DNA from: Clostridiales bacterium
GTDB lineage: Bacteria; Bacillota; Clostridia; Oscillospirales; Acutalibacteraceae
Assembly (NCBI GenBank): GCA_022799115.1
Contig: JAAWNT010000001.1
Location: forward strand, 62,001-126,000
Direction: 5' to 3'
DNA length: 64,000 nucleotides
Part shown: positions 28,511 to 35,932 of the stretch, in pieces
Layout: each line of letters starts with the position of its first letter
Numbering within the stretch: the first letter of the stretch is position 1
The notes under the pieces: model-generated
The model's input: only the letters and a program-made list of their open reading frames with translations
Told to the model about the DNA's origin: nothing
The model's database searches: none
Position numbers and translations under genes: made by a program

Positions 28511-28714
28511 CTACGATTTACGGGGAGGTTTTACATTGCTGTCTGGCTTGACTTTTCCTTGGATTTCTCCATATTTTTCCTCGTGCTGACGGATGCTGTC
28601 TCGGATGAGCACCAAAATATGACTATTAATTGATCTGCCCTCATAATCTGCCACATAATTTAATTTGTGAAGCATCTCTTCTTCGATACGAATCGACACA
28701 CTTTTTACAGCCAC
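28511..28714 (-). CDS. Small ribbon-helix-helix DNA-binding protein
   Basis: 67 residues. The N-terminal AVKSVSIRIEEEMLHKLNY forms the beta strand and first helix of an Arc/CopG/MetJ-type domain and GRSINSHILVLIRDSIRQHEEKYG the second helix. The basic tail ends in KPPRKS. The GTG start has AGGTGG about 4 bases upstream. It is divergent from the SLOG gene, and a 39-bp palindrome lies between them, so it may be the local repressor. It could also be the antitoxin half of a pair, but no toxin is visible next to it. Confidence 0.75.
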   Translation of the reverse strand: MAVKSVSIRIEEEMLHKLNYVADYEGRSINSHILVLIRDSIRQHEEKYGEIQGKVKPDSNVKPPRKS

Positions 28715-28772
28715 AAAGCCACCTCATTTTTAGATATTATATGACTTTATTTTATGTAAAATTTGTGATAAT

Positions 28773-28811
28773 ATGTCTTATATAGATATGCCGTATATCT
28801 ATATAAGACAT
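28773..28811. promoter_or_regulatory. Palindrome in the RHH/SLOG divergent region
   Basis: Perfect 17-base arms (28773-28789 and 28795-28811) around GCCGT, ending 1 base before the Shine-Dalgarno of the SLOG gene. In DNA it could be an operator for the RHH protein; in RNA a hairpin just before the ribosome binding site. Confidence 0.65.
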
Positions 28812-28826
28812 CAGGAGGATGATTTC

Positions 28827-29171
28827 TTGAAAATTGCAGTTATTGGTTCTCGAAACCTGGTGGTAAACATTGAAAGGTATATCCCCTCCGAAATCACCGA
28901 GCTGATTTCAGGCGGGGGCAAAGGGATTGATTCCTTAGCAGAGCAGTTTGCGGATCAAAATTGTATTCCTAAACGAATATTAAAACCAGAATATGATAAG
29001 TACGGAAGGAAGGCTCCCTTGATCCGGGACAGACAGATTGTAGATTGCGCCGATCTGGTGGTTGCCGTATGGGACGGCTTCTCCAGTGGGACTTGGTATA
29101 CCATTAACTATGCGAGGCGTATCGGCAAGCCGGTAAAGGTTTATCAAATCCCTTCTTTTGAGAGAACATAA
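28827..29171 (+). CDS. SLOG-family protein (DUF2493-like)
   Basis: 114 residues with a Rossmann-like nucleotide-binding fold: AVIGSRNL at the start, ELISGGGKGIDSLAEQFA, IRDRQIVDCADLVVAVWDG and the C-terminal ARRIGKPVKVY. These match the SLOG superfamily (DprA/LOG relatives) that often senses or makes nucleotide signals and is common in mobile elements and defence islands. Start TTG at 28827, 8 bases after AGGAGG; an upstream frame through the palindrome is not credible. Role unknown. Confidence 0.82.
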   Translation: MKIAVIGSRNLVVNIERYIPSEITELISGGGKGIDSLAEQFADQNCIPKRILKPEYDKYGRKAPLIRDRQIVDCADLVVAVWDGFSSGTWYTINYARRIGKPVKVYQIPSFERT

Positions 29172-29173
29172 AT

Positions 29174-29208
29174 ACCGCCCTGCTTTTCCCTAAAGAAAGC
29201 AGGGCGGT
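29174..29208. terminator. Hairpin after the SLOG gene
   Basis: Perfect 13-base-pair stem ACCGCCCTGCTTT/AAAGCAGGGCGGT just after the stop codon. The T tail is weak on the plus strand. Confidence 0.6.
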
Positions 29209-29610
29209 TATGCTATTGATTGTATTCTTTTTGTAATATTCCGTTTATGTGATATAGTCTGGCCTCAGTCATATTCAGCTATTCTTGTATTTTTCTATCT
29301 CTGTCAGGATTTTATATAGGTACTTCTGTTCAACCTGATCTTTCGACGCGTTCAAGCTGATTGATATATGTTGGATGGCTTTAACAATTTTGCTAACTTT
29401 TCTTGACTATAAGTACTAAAATATCAATATTAAATATTTATAGTATATCATAGGTTTTAAATAATAATCTTAGTCTGTAGAATAAAAGTGATTATATTTA
29501 TAGACTATCTAACAAGGGAACATCATGCGATGAGCAAGTCTGAAATTATAGCAACCAACTTAACTTTAGTATCATAGCATTATTCCTAAAATAATATAAA
29601 AATAATGAAA
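29209..29610. other. AT-rich spacer, no gene seen
   Basis: About 400 bases of mostly A and T without a credible frame. It looks like decayed or acquired DNA. Confidence 0.45.
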
Positions 29611-29648
29611 GGAAGCGGCGCACACTCGCTAAAGTAACCGCCGCTTCC
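29611..29648. repeat. GC-rich inverted repeat before the DUF6809 gene
   Basis: GGAAGCGGCG (29611-29620) and CGCCGCTTCC (29639-29648) form a perfect 10-base-pair stem in a very AT-rich context, about 100 bases before the small gene. Confidence 0.6.
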
Positions 29649-29745
29649 CCTGCCAACTATGCCCGAAAGCATGCGGCGTAACTATTATATCATGCGCTGA
29701 ATTTCCTTTCAAGCATTGTTGGAGTAACGATGAAAGGATGATTTG

Positions 29746-30015
29746 ATGCAGACAATCTTAGAAGAACTTTACAGAGGGAACATACAGCCCGACTCCAGGC
29801 GTTATGCGCCAAATTCCCCCTTTGTGCAAGCGGCCCGCCTGAAAAATAGCAATCTGGAAAAGCTGATGGCAACGCTTGATGACCGTGAAAAAGAATGGTT
29901 TGAAAAATATTGCGATGCGCAAGCGGACATCGAAAGCATTGCCAGATATGACACATTTACCTATGCTCTAAAGTTCGGTATCTTACTAATGGCCGAGGTG
30001 TTCCTTGGAAAATGA
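29746..30015 (+). CDS. Small DUF6809-type protein
   Basis: 89 residues. The beginning ILEELYRGNIQPDSR, the central LMATLDDREKEWFEKYCDAQ and the end YALKFGILLMAEVFLG resemble DUF6809, a family of about 90 residues frequent in clostridial mobile elements and accessory regions. Mostly helical, cytosolic, unknown function. The ATG at 29746 is about 10 bases after AAAGGA. A remnant of a mobile element is possible, but no integrase or transposase is nearby. Confidence 0.65.
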   Translation: MQTILEELYRGNIQPDSRRYAPNSPFVQAARLKNSNLEKLMATLDDREKEWFEKYCDAQADIESIARYDTFTYALKFGILLMAEVFLGK

Positions 30016-30061
30016 GAGATCACCGGAAAAGACACCGATTTATTTTAATCCGCCGCCGCAC

Positions 30062-30097
30062 AGAAAAAGGGATTGCCATCTTAGGCAATCCCTTTGT
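30062..30097 (-). terminator. Terminator of the first AGCS symporter gene
   Basis: Perfect 12-base-pair stem AAAGGGATTGCC/GGCAATCCCTTT followed by T residues on the minus strand, about 15 bases after the gene. Confidence 0.85.
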
Positions 30098-30112
30098 TAC
30101 GCAAGGAACCAG

Positions 30113-31552
30113 TTATTCCTCCTCGGTCGTCTCCCCCACGCATACCGCTTCCCGCTCTTTGTTACATTCCCTTTGGGCGACGCCGGAGAGGGATTCCCGG
30201 GTTTGCACCCCGCCCTCGTAGGATTTGAGCGCCTTAGCGATCACGCCGCTGAGCACCAAGAGGGCCAGCAGGTTGGGCAGAACCATCAATCCGTTGAACA
30301 GATCCGCCAGCGACCAGACCAAATCGACCTTCAGCGCGGAACCCAGGATGATGAAGCCCACCACCAGCAGGGCGTAAATCTTGACCGCTTTTTTGCCGAA
30401 TAGGAATTTAATATTGGTTTCGCCGAAGAAATACCAGCCCACAATGGTGGAAAACGCAAAAAACAACATACACACCGCGATAAAGATCACCCCGAACTGA
30501 CCAAACACGGTTTCAAAGCCCGCCTGAGGGAGGGAAACCCCCTCCTTTCCGGAACCCATGACTCCGGTGGTAAGCACCACCAGAGCGGTGAGGGTAAGAA
30601 TGATAAAGGTGTCGATGAACACGCCCATCATGGCCACCACACCCTGCTCGCAGGGATGCTTTACTTTAGCCAAGGCGTGAGCGTGGGGCGTAGAGCCCAT
30701 GCCCGCCTCGTTGGAAAAGAGGCCTCTGGCCACGCCGAAGCGCATGGCCTTTTGCACAGTAATTCCCAGCACCCCGCCGCCGATGGCCTGGGGCGCAAAG
30801 GCCCCAACAAAAATCTGGCGGAAAGCATCCGGGATATTCTTATAATTAACCGCAACAATGACCAGTGAACCGAGAATATAGATAAGGGCCATGATGGGGA
30901 CGATTTTTTCCGTCACCGAGGCGATTCGTTTGACGCCGCCCACAAAAACAAAGCCTGCGGCCACCGCCACAACAACGCCCACAATCAGAGGATTGATCCC
31001 GAAGGCGGTATGAAACGCGTCTCCAATGGAGTTGGACTGCACCATATTGCCGGTAAAGCCCAAAGCCACGATGGTGAACACCGAAAACAGCGCAGCAAGC
31101 GCTTTACCAGCGTTTCCACGAAAGGCTTTTTTGATGTAAAAGGACGGGCCGCCCAAAATTTCCCCGTTGGACTGGGTGCGGTACTTCTGCGCCAGGGTGG
31201 CCTCACCAAAGATGGTGGCCATGCCGAAGAACGCCGATACCCACATCCAGAAAATGGCCCCCGGTCCCCCCGCGATCAGGGCTGTGGCGGCCCCCGCCAG
31301 ATTGCCGGTGCCCACCTGAGCGGCCACGGCGGTGGCCAGGGACTGGAAGGAGCTCATGCCCGAGCCGTCCGCCTTCTCCCCTTTGAGCCGGATTCCGCCA
31401 AAGGTGCGGCGAAAGCCCTCTTTAAACTTGCGCACCTGGACAAATTTGAGCCGGATAGTAAAATAAATTCCCGTGCCGCACAGCAGGAATAACAGCGCAT
31501 AATCCCAAAGAAATCCGTTGATCCAACCGACCACCTGCGAAACAATCTCCAT
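30113..31552 (-). CDS. AGCS family amino acid:cation symporter
   Basis: Na+ or H+ coupled alanine/glycine symporter of 479 residues with about eleven membrane segments. Family motifs are AAQVGTGNLAGAATALIAGGPGA, split here as VGTGNLAGAATALIAGG, followed by PGAIFWMWVSAFFGMAT, and GVARGLFSNEAGMGSTPHAHA. AAGGAGA lies 6 bases before the ATG. It is a single-gene unit with its own promoter (31669-31697). A second, distinct member is at 41685-43148. Confidence 0.92.
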   Translation of the reverse strand: MEIVSQVVGWINGFLWDYALLFLLCGTGIYFTIRLKFVQVRKFKEGFRRTFGGIRLKGEKADGSGMSSFQSLATAVAAQVGTGNLAGAATALIAGGPGAIFWMWVSAFFGMATIFGEATLAQKYRTQSNGEILGGPSFYIKKAFRGNAGKALAALFSVFTIVALGFTGNMVQSNSIGDAFHTAFGINPLIVGVVVAVAAGFVFVGGVKRIASVTEKIVPIMALIYILGSLVIVAVNYKNIPDAFRQIFVGAFAPQAIGGGVLGITVQKAMRFGVARGLFSNEAGMGSTPHAHALAKVKHPCEQGVVAMMGVFIDTFIILTLTALVVLTTGVMGSGKEGVSLPQAGFETVFGQFGVIFIAVCMLFFAFSTIVGWYFFGETNIKFLFGKKAVKIYALLVVGFIILGSALKVDLVWSLADLFNGLMVLPNLLALLVLSGVIAKALKSYEGGVQTRESLSGVAQRECNKEREAVCVGETTEEE

Positions 31553-31668
31553 AAAAAGTCTCCTTATCCCCCATTTTTCGCGCTTTTTGCGCGTTTCCCC
31601 CGTAGCTTCGCCCGTTTTCCTCTATGGATACGTTGGCTTTCATACCGGAAGGAATACATAGCCTGCTT

Positions 31669-31697
31669 ATTATTACAAGGATTTCACTGATTGTCAA
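31669..31697 (-). promoter_or_regulatory. Promoter of the first AGCS gene
   Basis: TTGACA (31692-31697), 17-base spacer, AATAAT (31669-31674) on the minus strand, about 117 bases before the gene. The leader has a short CGCGC/GCGCG hairpin (31578-31594) but no glycine riboswitch elements that I can recognise. Confidence 0.65.
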
Positions 31698-31742
31698 GAA
31701 TAAAACAATCGTTTGCAAATTCCTGCGCGGCGGCCTGACTTT

Positions 31743-31774
31743 AAAAACAAAAAAAGCGCCCCTTATCGGGGCGC
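31743..31774 (-). terminator. Terminator downstream of the flippase-like operon
   Basis: GCGCCCC/GGGGCGC stem followed on the minus strand by a run of seven T. It is about 310 bases beyond the end of the flippase-like gene, the nearest minus-strand gene. Confidence 0.8.
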
Positions 31775-32086
31775 GGACGCATATTCTAATCCATTGGGTT
31801 TACAAGGGCGAGCAGGTCATGCGCCCGTTCCCTTCCACAGCATACGCTTGCAACGCAAAGGAAGAACCGGCTCCAAAAGAGAACCGCTGGGAAAGACAGC
31901 TATTGGACAATCCATCAAGATATGGTTTTCAAAGATGGAAATTCACCCCTCAAAGGGATCCTCTTTTGCTTTAAATCCCATAGGCTTTCAAAAACCGGCG
32001 GCGCTGTGCGTTGCCAAATAGAGAAACTCTGCCATTGACTCTATTTCAAACCTGCCGGACGGAGCGTTTCGATGATTCCCATGGAA
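31775..32086. other. Spacer between flippase-like gene and its terminator
   Basis: About 310 bases without a credible coding frame. It would be transcribed as a 3' untranslated region of the flippase operon. Confidence 0.4.
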
Positions 32087-33154
32087 TCAGGAGCTTTGAT
32101 GAGGCTGTTGCTTCTCGCCCAGCTGAACCTGCATTTTGTCGGCCTTTTTCTCCAGTCCCGCAAAGGCGGATCCCACAATGATGGAGGAGTAATAGGTGAT
32201 AAAACGCCACAACAGCATGGCCTGTTTAATGGCGGCGTCGTCAAAGAACAGCTTAAACAGCACTAGGAAGCTCCCCTCCGAGGTTCCCGACGCGCCGGGC
32301 AGGGGAGTATAGGAGGAGATCATGGTGACAAAAGCCTGGGCCGAGATCATGTCGATAACCGGCAGCCCGGGGTTGTGAAACGCCTTGTAGATGAAAAAGG
32401 GAACCGCAAACAGAGAGGTAAGCTGCAATACCGTTAGGCCGTACAGCTTGGAGGTCATCCGGGCGTTGTGGTTCATGGATTTGTTGTTGTCCAGGTAAAA
32501 CTGCATCTGCTTCTCTACTTTTTGGCTGGTAGCCTCGGGATTCTTGACAATGTGCAGCTTGGACAGCAGCCAAAACACCCCATGGATGATCTTGGTGGTG
32601 AGCACCCGATTGGTGGAGAACAAAAACAGCAGCACCACCACCGCGGCCTGAGAGACAAAACCAACCAGAGCCAACGGCATAAAGCCGGGAATGCGGCTGT
32701 CAAAAAATCCAAATTTAAATAGAATTACGGTGAGGGAATACAGGGTGAGGGTGGTTTGATAAATCAAAAACTTCCGCACGAGCACCGAAAGCGCGATGCC
32801 TGTGCTGATGCCCTGGCGGGACATGGTGACCAGCTGCATAGGCTGGCCCGCCACGGCAAACGGAGTGATGGCGTTAAAATATTGCCCCACCATGGTAACT
32901 TTAAAGGCATTTTTGCGATTATAAGCCCCTGGATATACCTCTTTGGTGATGGTGTAGATGAGAGTGCTGTCAAAAAACCAACAAATTACAATGGATAACA
33001 CCGCTGCGGCGAGCCACACCGGGTGCAGGCTGGGAATACTGTTAAGCAGGGTGAGCAGGTTGTTGTCCGCCACACAAAAATACACCAGCATTCCCACAGA
33101 GAGCAACAAAAGCCCAATATTAAAGAATTTTTTAAAATCAAACTTTTTCTTCAT
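32087..33154 (-). CDS. Flippase-like membrane protein (LPG synthase TM domain family), copy 1
   Basis: 355 residues, about eight membrane helices, of the YbhN/AglD/MprF-N-terminal family (lysylphosphatidylglycerol synthase transmembrane region), which moves or anchors lipids and lipid-linked sugars. Seen: TMVGQYFNAITPFAVAGQP early on, and SYTPLPGASGTSEGSFL in the C-terminal third, both family hallmarks. No aminoacyl-transferase domain follows. The ATG at 33154 has GGGAG 4 bases upstream. It is the third gene in a unit with a GT2 enzyme and a paralogue (34337-35392). Confidence 0.88.
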   Translation of the reverse strand: MKKKFDFKKFFNIGLLLLSVGMLVYFCVADNNLLTLLNSIPSLHPVWLAAAVLSIVICWFFDSTLIYTITKEVYPGAYNRKNAFKVTMVGQYFNAITPFAVAGQPMQLVTMSRQGISTGIALSVLVRKFLIYQTTLTLYSLTVILFKFGFFDSRIPGFMPLALVGFVSQAAVVVLLFLFSTNRVLTTKIIHGVFWLLSKLHIVKNPEATSQKVEKQMQFYLDNNKSMNHNARMTSKLYGLTVLQLTSLFAVPFFIYKAFHNPGLPVIDMISAQAFVTMISSYTPLPGASGTSEGSFLVLFKLFFDDAAIKQAMLLWRFITYYSSIIVGSAFAGLEKKADKMQVQLGEKQQPHQSS

Positions 33155-33305
33155 GCAGCTCCCTTTCTCAGGCGGCTGGTATCCGGCGGTGAAACGCACG
33201 AAAATAAAATCAAACAGTTTGTCCGCAAAAAAAGCGGGCAAAAGACGCTTGTTTTATCTATGGCTTTCATGAACGCTGGATATCCGGCTACATCGCCTGT
33301 TTATC

Positions 33306-34304
33306 CTATGAATTTTCCTTTTTGGCTTTCTTGGTCTTGTTTTTCGGGGGAGGCAGGGTTACTACATTCGGGAATTCTCCTACCCCGGGCACCGGCTTGT
33401 ATCGCTTGCCGATATAATATTGCACCTCTTTGGTGGACGCTTTTAAATTGCGCCAAAGGCCTGCCAGCCGACGATGCTTGAGATGAGCCACCACAATGGA
33501 ATAATAATTCGTTAAAATTACCTTGTATCCATAAAAGATAAAGGTCAAACGGTAGCGCTGGTAGTCATTCTGCTGCTCTAGAAAGTTACGGATAACCGCC
33601 AGGGACCGTATGTAATCGTTGATCTTACGAATGTCCATCGATCCCAGAATACTGCCCTTGCGCTGCATGTAATAATAGTAGGAACCCTTGAGCACCGCCA
33701 CTTTGTTGGCAAAATACATCAGCCGCGGGGTGGTGGCGATATCCTCAAAGAACATGTCGGGAAATTCAATGCCGTGTTCGGTGAACAGGGTGCGTTTCCA
33801 AAGCTTGTTCCACAGGAAATAATGCATCCGCACATCTTTCAGAAGGCTGCGCATCAGCCGCTCTGTGCTGTAAAGGCCCGCCGGAAGCTGGATCGGCAGT
33901 GTGATAAGCCGCTTGGATTCCGACATGTCCAAGGTATAGTTACAGCAGATAACATCGGCCCCAGTTTCCTGGGCCCTCTGATATAGTCTCTCCAAATAAT
34001 CGGGTTTTAAGTAGTCGTCGCTGTCCAAAAATGCAATATATTCTCCGGCGGCTTCCTTCACCCCCGCGTTACGCGCTGAGGAGACCCCGCCGTTTTGTTT
34101 ATCTACAATATGAAAATTGGGATATTTTTCGGAAAACTCCTGCATAATTCCCCGTGAGCCGTCGGTGCATCCATCGTTGACCATGATGACTTCAAAGTCC
34201 TGCATGGTTTGCTGAGTCAGGGACTCCAGTCCCTTTCGCAAAAATTCCTCTACATTATAAATAGGGATAATCACACTGATGGCTGGGGTGTTTGAGTTAT
34301 TCAA
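33306..34304 (-). CDS. Glycosyltransferase family 2
   Basis: GT-A fold glycosyltransferase of 332 residues. SVIIPIYNVEEFLRKGLES, VNDGCTDGSRGIMQE, GGVSSARNAGVKEAAGEYI and the metal-binding FLDSDDYLKPDYLE are all visible; the C-terminal part is basic and ends KNKTKKAKKENS. No membrane helix. The start is TTG with GGAAGG 8 bases upstream. Lies between two flippase-like genes, so it probably glycosylates a lipid-linked or wall polymer handled by them (inference). Confidence 0.9.
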   Translation of the reverse strand: MNNSNTPAISVIIPIYNVEEFLRKGLESLTQQTMQDFEVIMVNDGCTDGSRGIMQEFSEKYPNFHIVDKQNGGVSSARNAGVKEAAGEYIAFLDSDDYLKPDYLERLYQRAQETGADVICCNYTLDMSESKRLITLPIQLPAGLYSTERLMRSLLKDVRMHYFLWNKLWKRTLFTEHGIEFPDMFFEDIATTPRLMYFANKVAVLKGSYYYYMQRKGSILGSMDIRKINDYIRSLAVIRNFLEQQNDYQRYRLTFIFYGYKVILTNYYSIVVAHLKHRRLAGLWRNLKASTKEVQYYIGKRYKPVPGVGEFPNVVTLPPPKNKTKKAKKENS

Positions 34305-34336
34305 TAGAGACCCTTCCTTACCTTATCTCATCAACC

Positions 34337-35392
34337 TCATTGGTTGTTCTGTACTGTTTGTTCCGTTATATTTTTCTCTTTTTCTTTTTTCGCCAGATGG
34401 GAAAACGGGGCGGAAATGGCGATGGTGCCGTAATAGGTAATCAGCCGCCATACCAGCACCGCGGGCTGCAGCGTCTCCTGCGTAAAGAACATGCCGAAAA
34501 ATCCCAGGAAGCTCAGTTCCGAACCGCCGGCGGCTCCAGGCAATGGAATAAAGCTGGACACCATGGTGACAAACGCCTGGGAAGCCACCATATCCACCAC
34601 CCGCGCCCCGTGAAAGGAGAAGGATCGATAGATGCAATAGGGAATGATAAAGGTGGCGGTGAGCTGAACCGCAGTGCACACATAGGTTTCCAACAGCAAC
34701 CGCCGGTTCTTGAACAGGTCGCGGTTGCAATCGTGAAAGCTGGAAAGCTGATTTTCCAGATTTTCAATTTTAGAAGACGCGTCCTTAATAATACGCAGTT
34801 TTGAGAAAAGCCGAAAGGCTAAGGTAATCAGCTTGTGCGTAATTTTGCGATTAAAAGAAAAAAGCAGGATTCCCACAATCACCAGAGCTTGGGAGGCAAA
34901 GCCAATCAGGGCCGCGCCCCACATGACCTTCATCGCCCCGTCAAAAAATTTCCAGCGCAGCAGGATTGACAGCAGGCTATAGATGGTCAACGTGCTTTGA
35001 TAAACCAAAAACTTCTGCATCAGCCCTGCTGTGGATATGCCGGGATCCACCCCTTGCTTGGACATCAGATAAATCTGCATCGGCTGCCCGCCCGAGGCAA
35101 AAGGAGTAATGCAACTGAAAAACTGGCCCACCATGGAGGATTTCAGCGCTCCCCGAAAGCGATATCCCGGAGAGTTGTTGGCGGTAAACCGATAGATCAA
35201 ATAAGCGTCAATGGCAATATTGAGCAAATGGCAAAGAACGCCCATCACCAGCCAGCCCGCATCAATTTTAGGGGCGCTCTTTAAAAAAGCCAATAACCCA
35301 TTGCCGGAAAAACAAAAGTACCCCAACATTCCCACGCAGAGCACCACAACAGACAAATTGAAAATGGTCTTCCCGCTTATCTTTTTTTTCAT
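34337..35392 (-). CDS. Flippase-like membrane protein (LPG synthase TM domain family), copy 2
   Basis: 351 residues, paralogue of the gene at 32087-33154 with matching VGQFFSCITPFASGGQPMQ and SFIPLPGAAGGSELSFLG, and near-parallel N-termini (GMLGYFCFSGN here, GMLVYFCVADN in copy 1). GGAGG lies 6 bases before the ATG. First gene of the unit; 32 bases separate it from the GT2 gene. Confidence 0.88.
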   Translation of the reverse strand: MKKKISGKTIFNLSVVVLCVGMLGYFCFSGNGLLAFLKSAPKIDAGWLVMGVLCHLLNIAIDAYLIYRFTANNSPGYRFRGALKSSMVGQFFSCITPFASGGQPMQIYLMSKQGVDPGISTAGLMQKFLVYQSTLTIYSLLSILLRWKFFDGAMKVMWGAALIGFASQALVIVGILLFSFNRKITHKLITLAFRLFSKLRIIKDASSKIENLENQLSSFHDCNRDLFKNRRLLLETYVCTAVQLTATFIIPYCIYRSFSFHGARVVDMVASQAFVTMVSSFIPLPGAAGGSELSFLGFFGMFFTQETLQPAVLVWRLITYYGTIAISAPFSHLAKKEKEKNITEQTVQNNQ

Positions 35393-35864
35393 TTAAGTCC
35401 TCCGAGACAAACTATTTGTGCCTGCCTGCACCAGAGTCCGGGCGTCAAAGCCGCTTCCCCTGTTTCTGTTTCCGGGGAACATACTGCGACATAACCCTTA
35501 AGACCCCATGAAAAACGATCCGGATCAAATCCAGCGAACGGCATCCGGCCGCCCGCCGCTTGGGCTGAACCGGCATGCTGGGAAGCGCTGCCGCTTGGCC
35601 GGGAACGAAATCCGAATCCGCTTTTCCTATCATCCATCGCATCCGAGCCCCGTTCTGAATGGATGACAGAATTCCGTTCTTATCATGATACTGCATAGAA
35701 ATTATAAAATCAAGGGATGCGCCGCAATATTGTTGACTCCTCCGAATTTGCAACGAAGCGAAGCAAAGAAACGGGCACTATCTACCTCCCCTATCCATAC
35801 TTTCCAACCCTATTGCAAATATGCGCATTCTCCAAGCAATTGTATCATCTTCATTTTCTTTTCA
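35393..35864. other. Spacer upstream of the flippase-GT2 unit, no gene seen
   Basis: About 470 bases. Short frames exist on both strands but none has a ribosome binding site with sensible content. It should hold the promoter for the flippase unit. Confidence 0.4.
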
Positions 35865-35913
35865 TAAAAAACAGGCGATTCCCTCTTCGGTAAATCCCGA
35901 ACGGCATCGCCTG
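35865..35913 (-). terminator. Terminator of the VanW gene
   Basis: Outer stem CAGGCGAT/ATCGCCTG with an inner TTCGG/CCGAA step; six T follow on the minus strand. Confidence 0.8.
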
Positions 35914-35932
35914 CTGTATATTTGTATTGTGA

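Noticed and set aside
31553-31668. Glycine riboswitch before the AGCS gene
   Set aside because: Such genes often have one, but the leader shows only a short CGCGC/GCGCG hairpin and none of the conserved glycine aptamer segments.
31624-31974. A 116-codon plus-strand frame in the spacer before the flippase-like gene
   Set aside because: It runs across the AGCS promoter and a terminator hairpin and has no Shine-Dalgarno.
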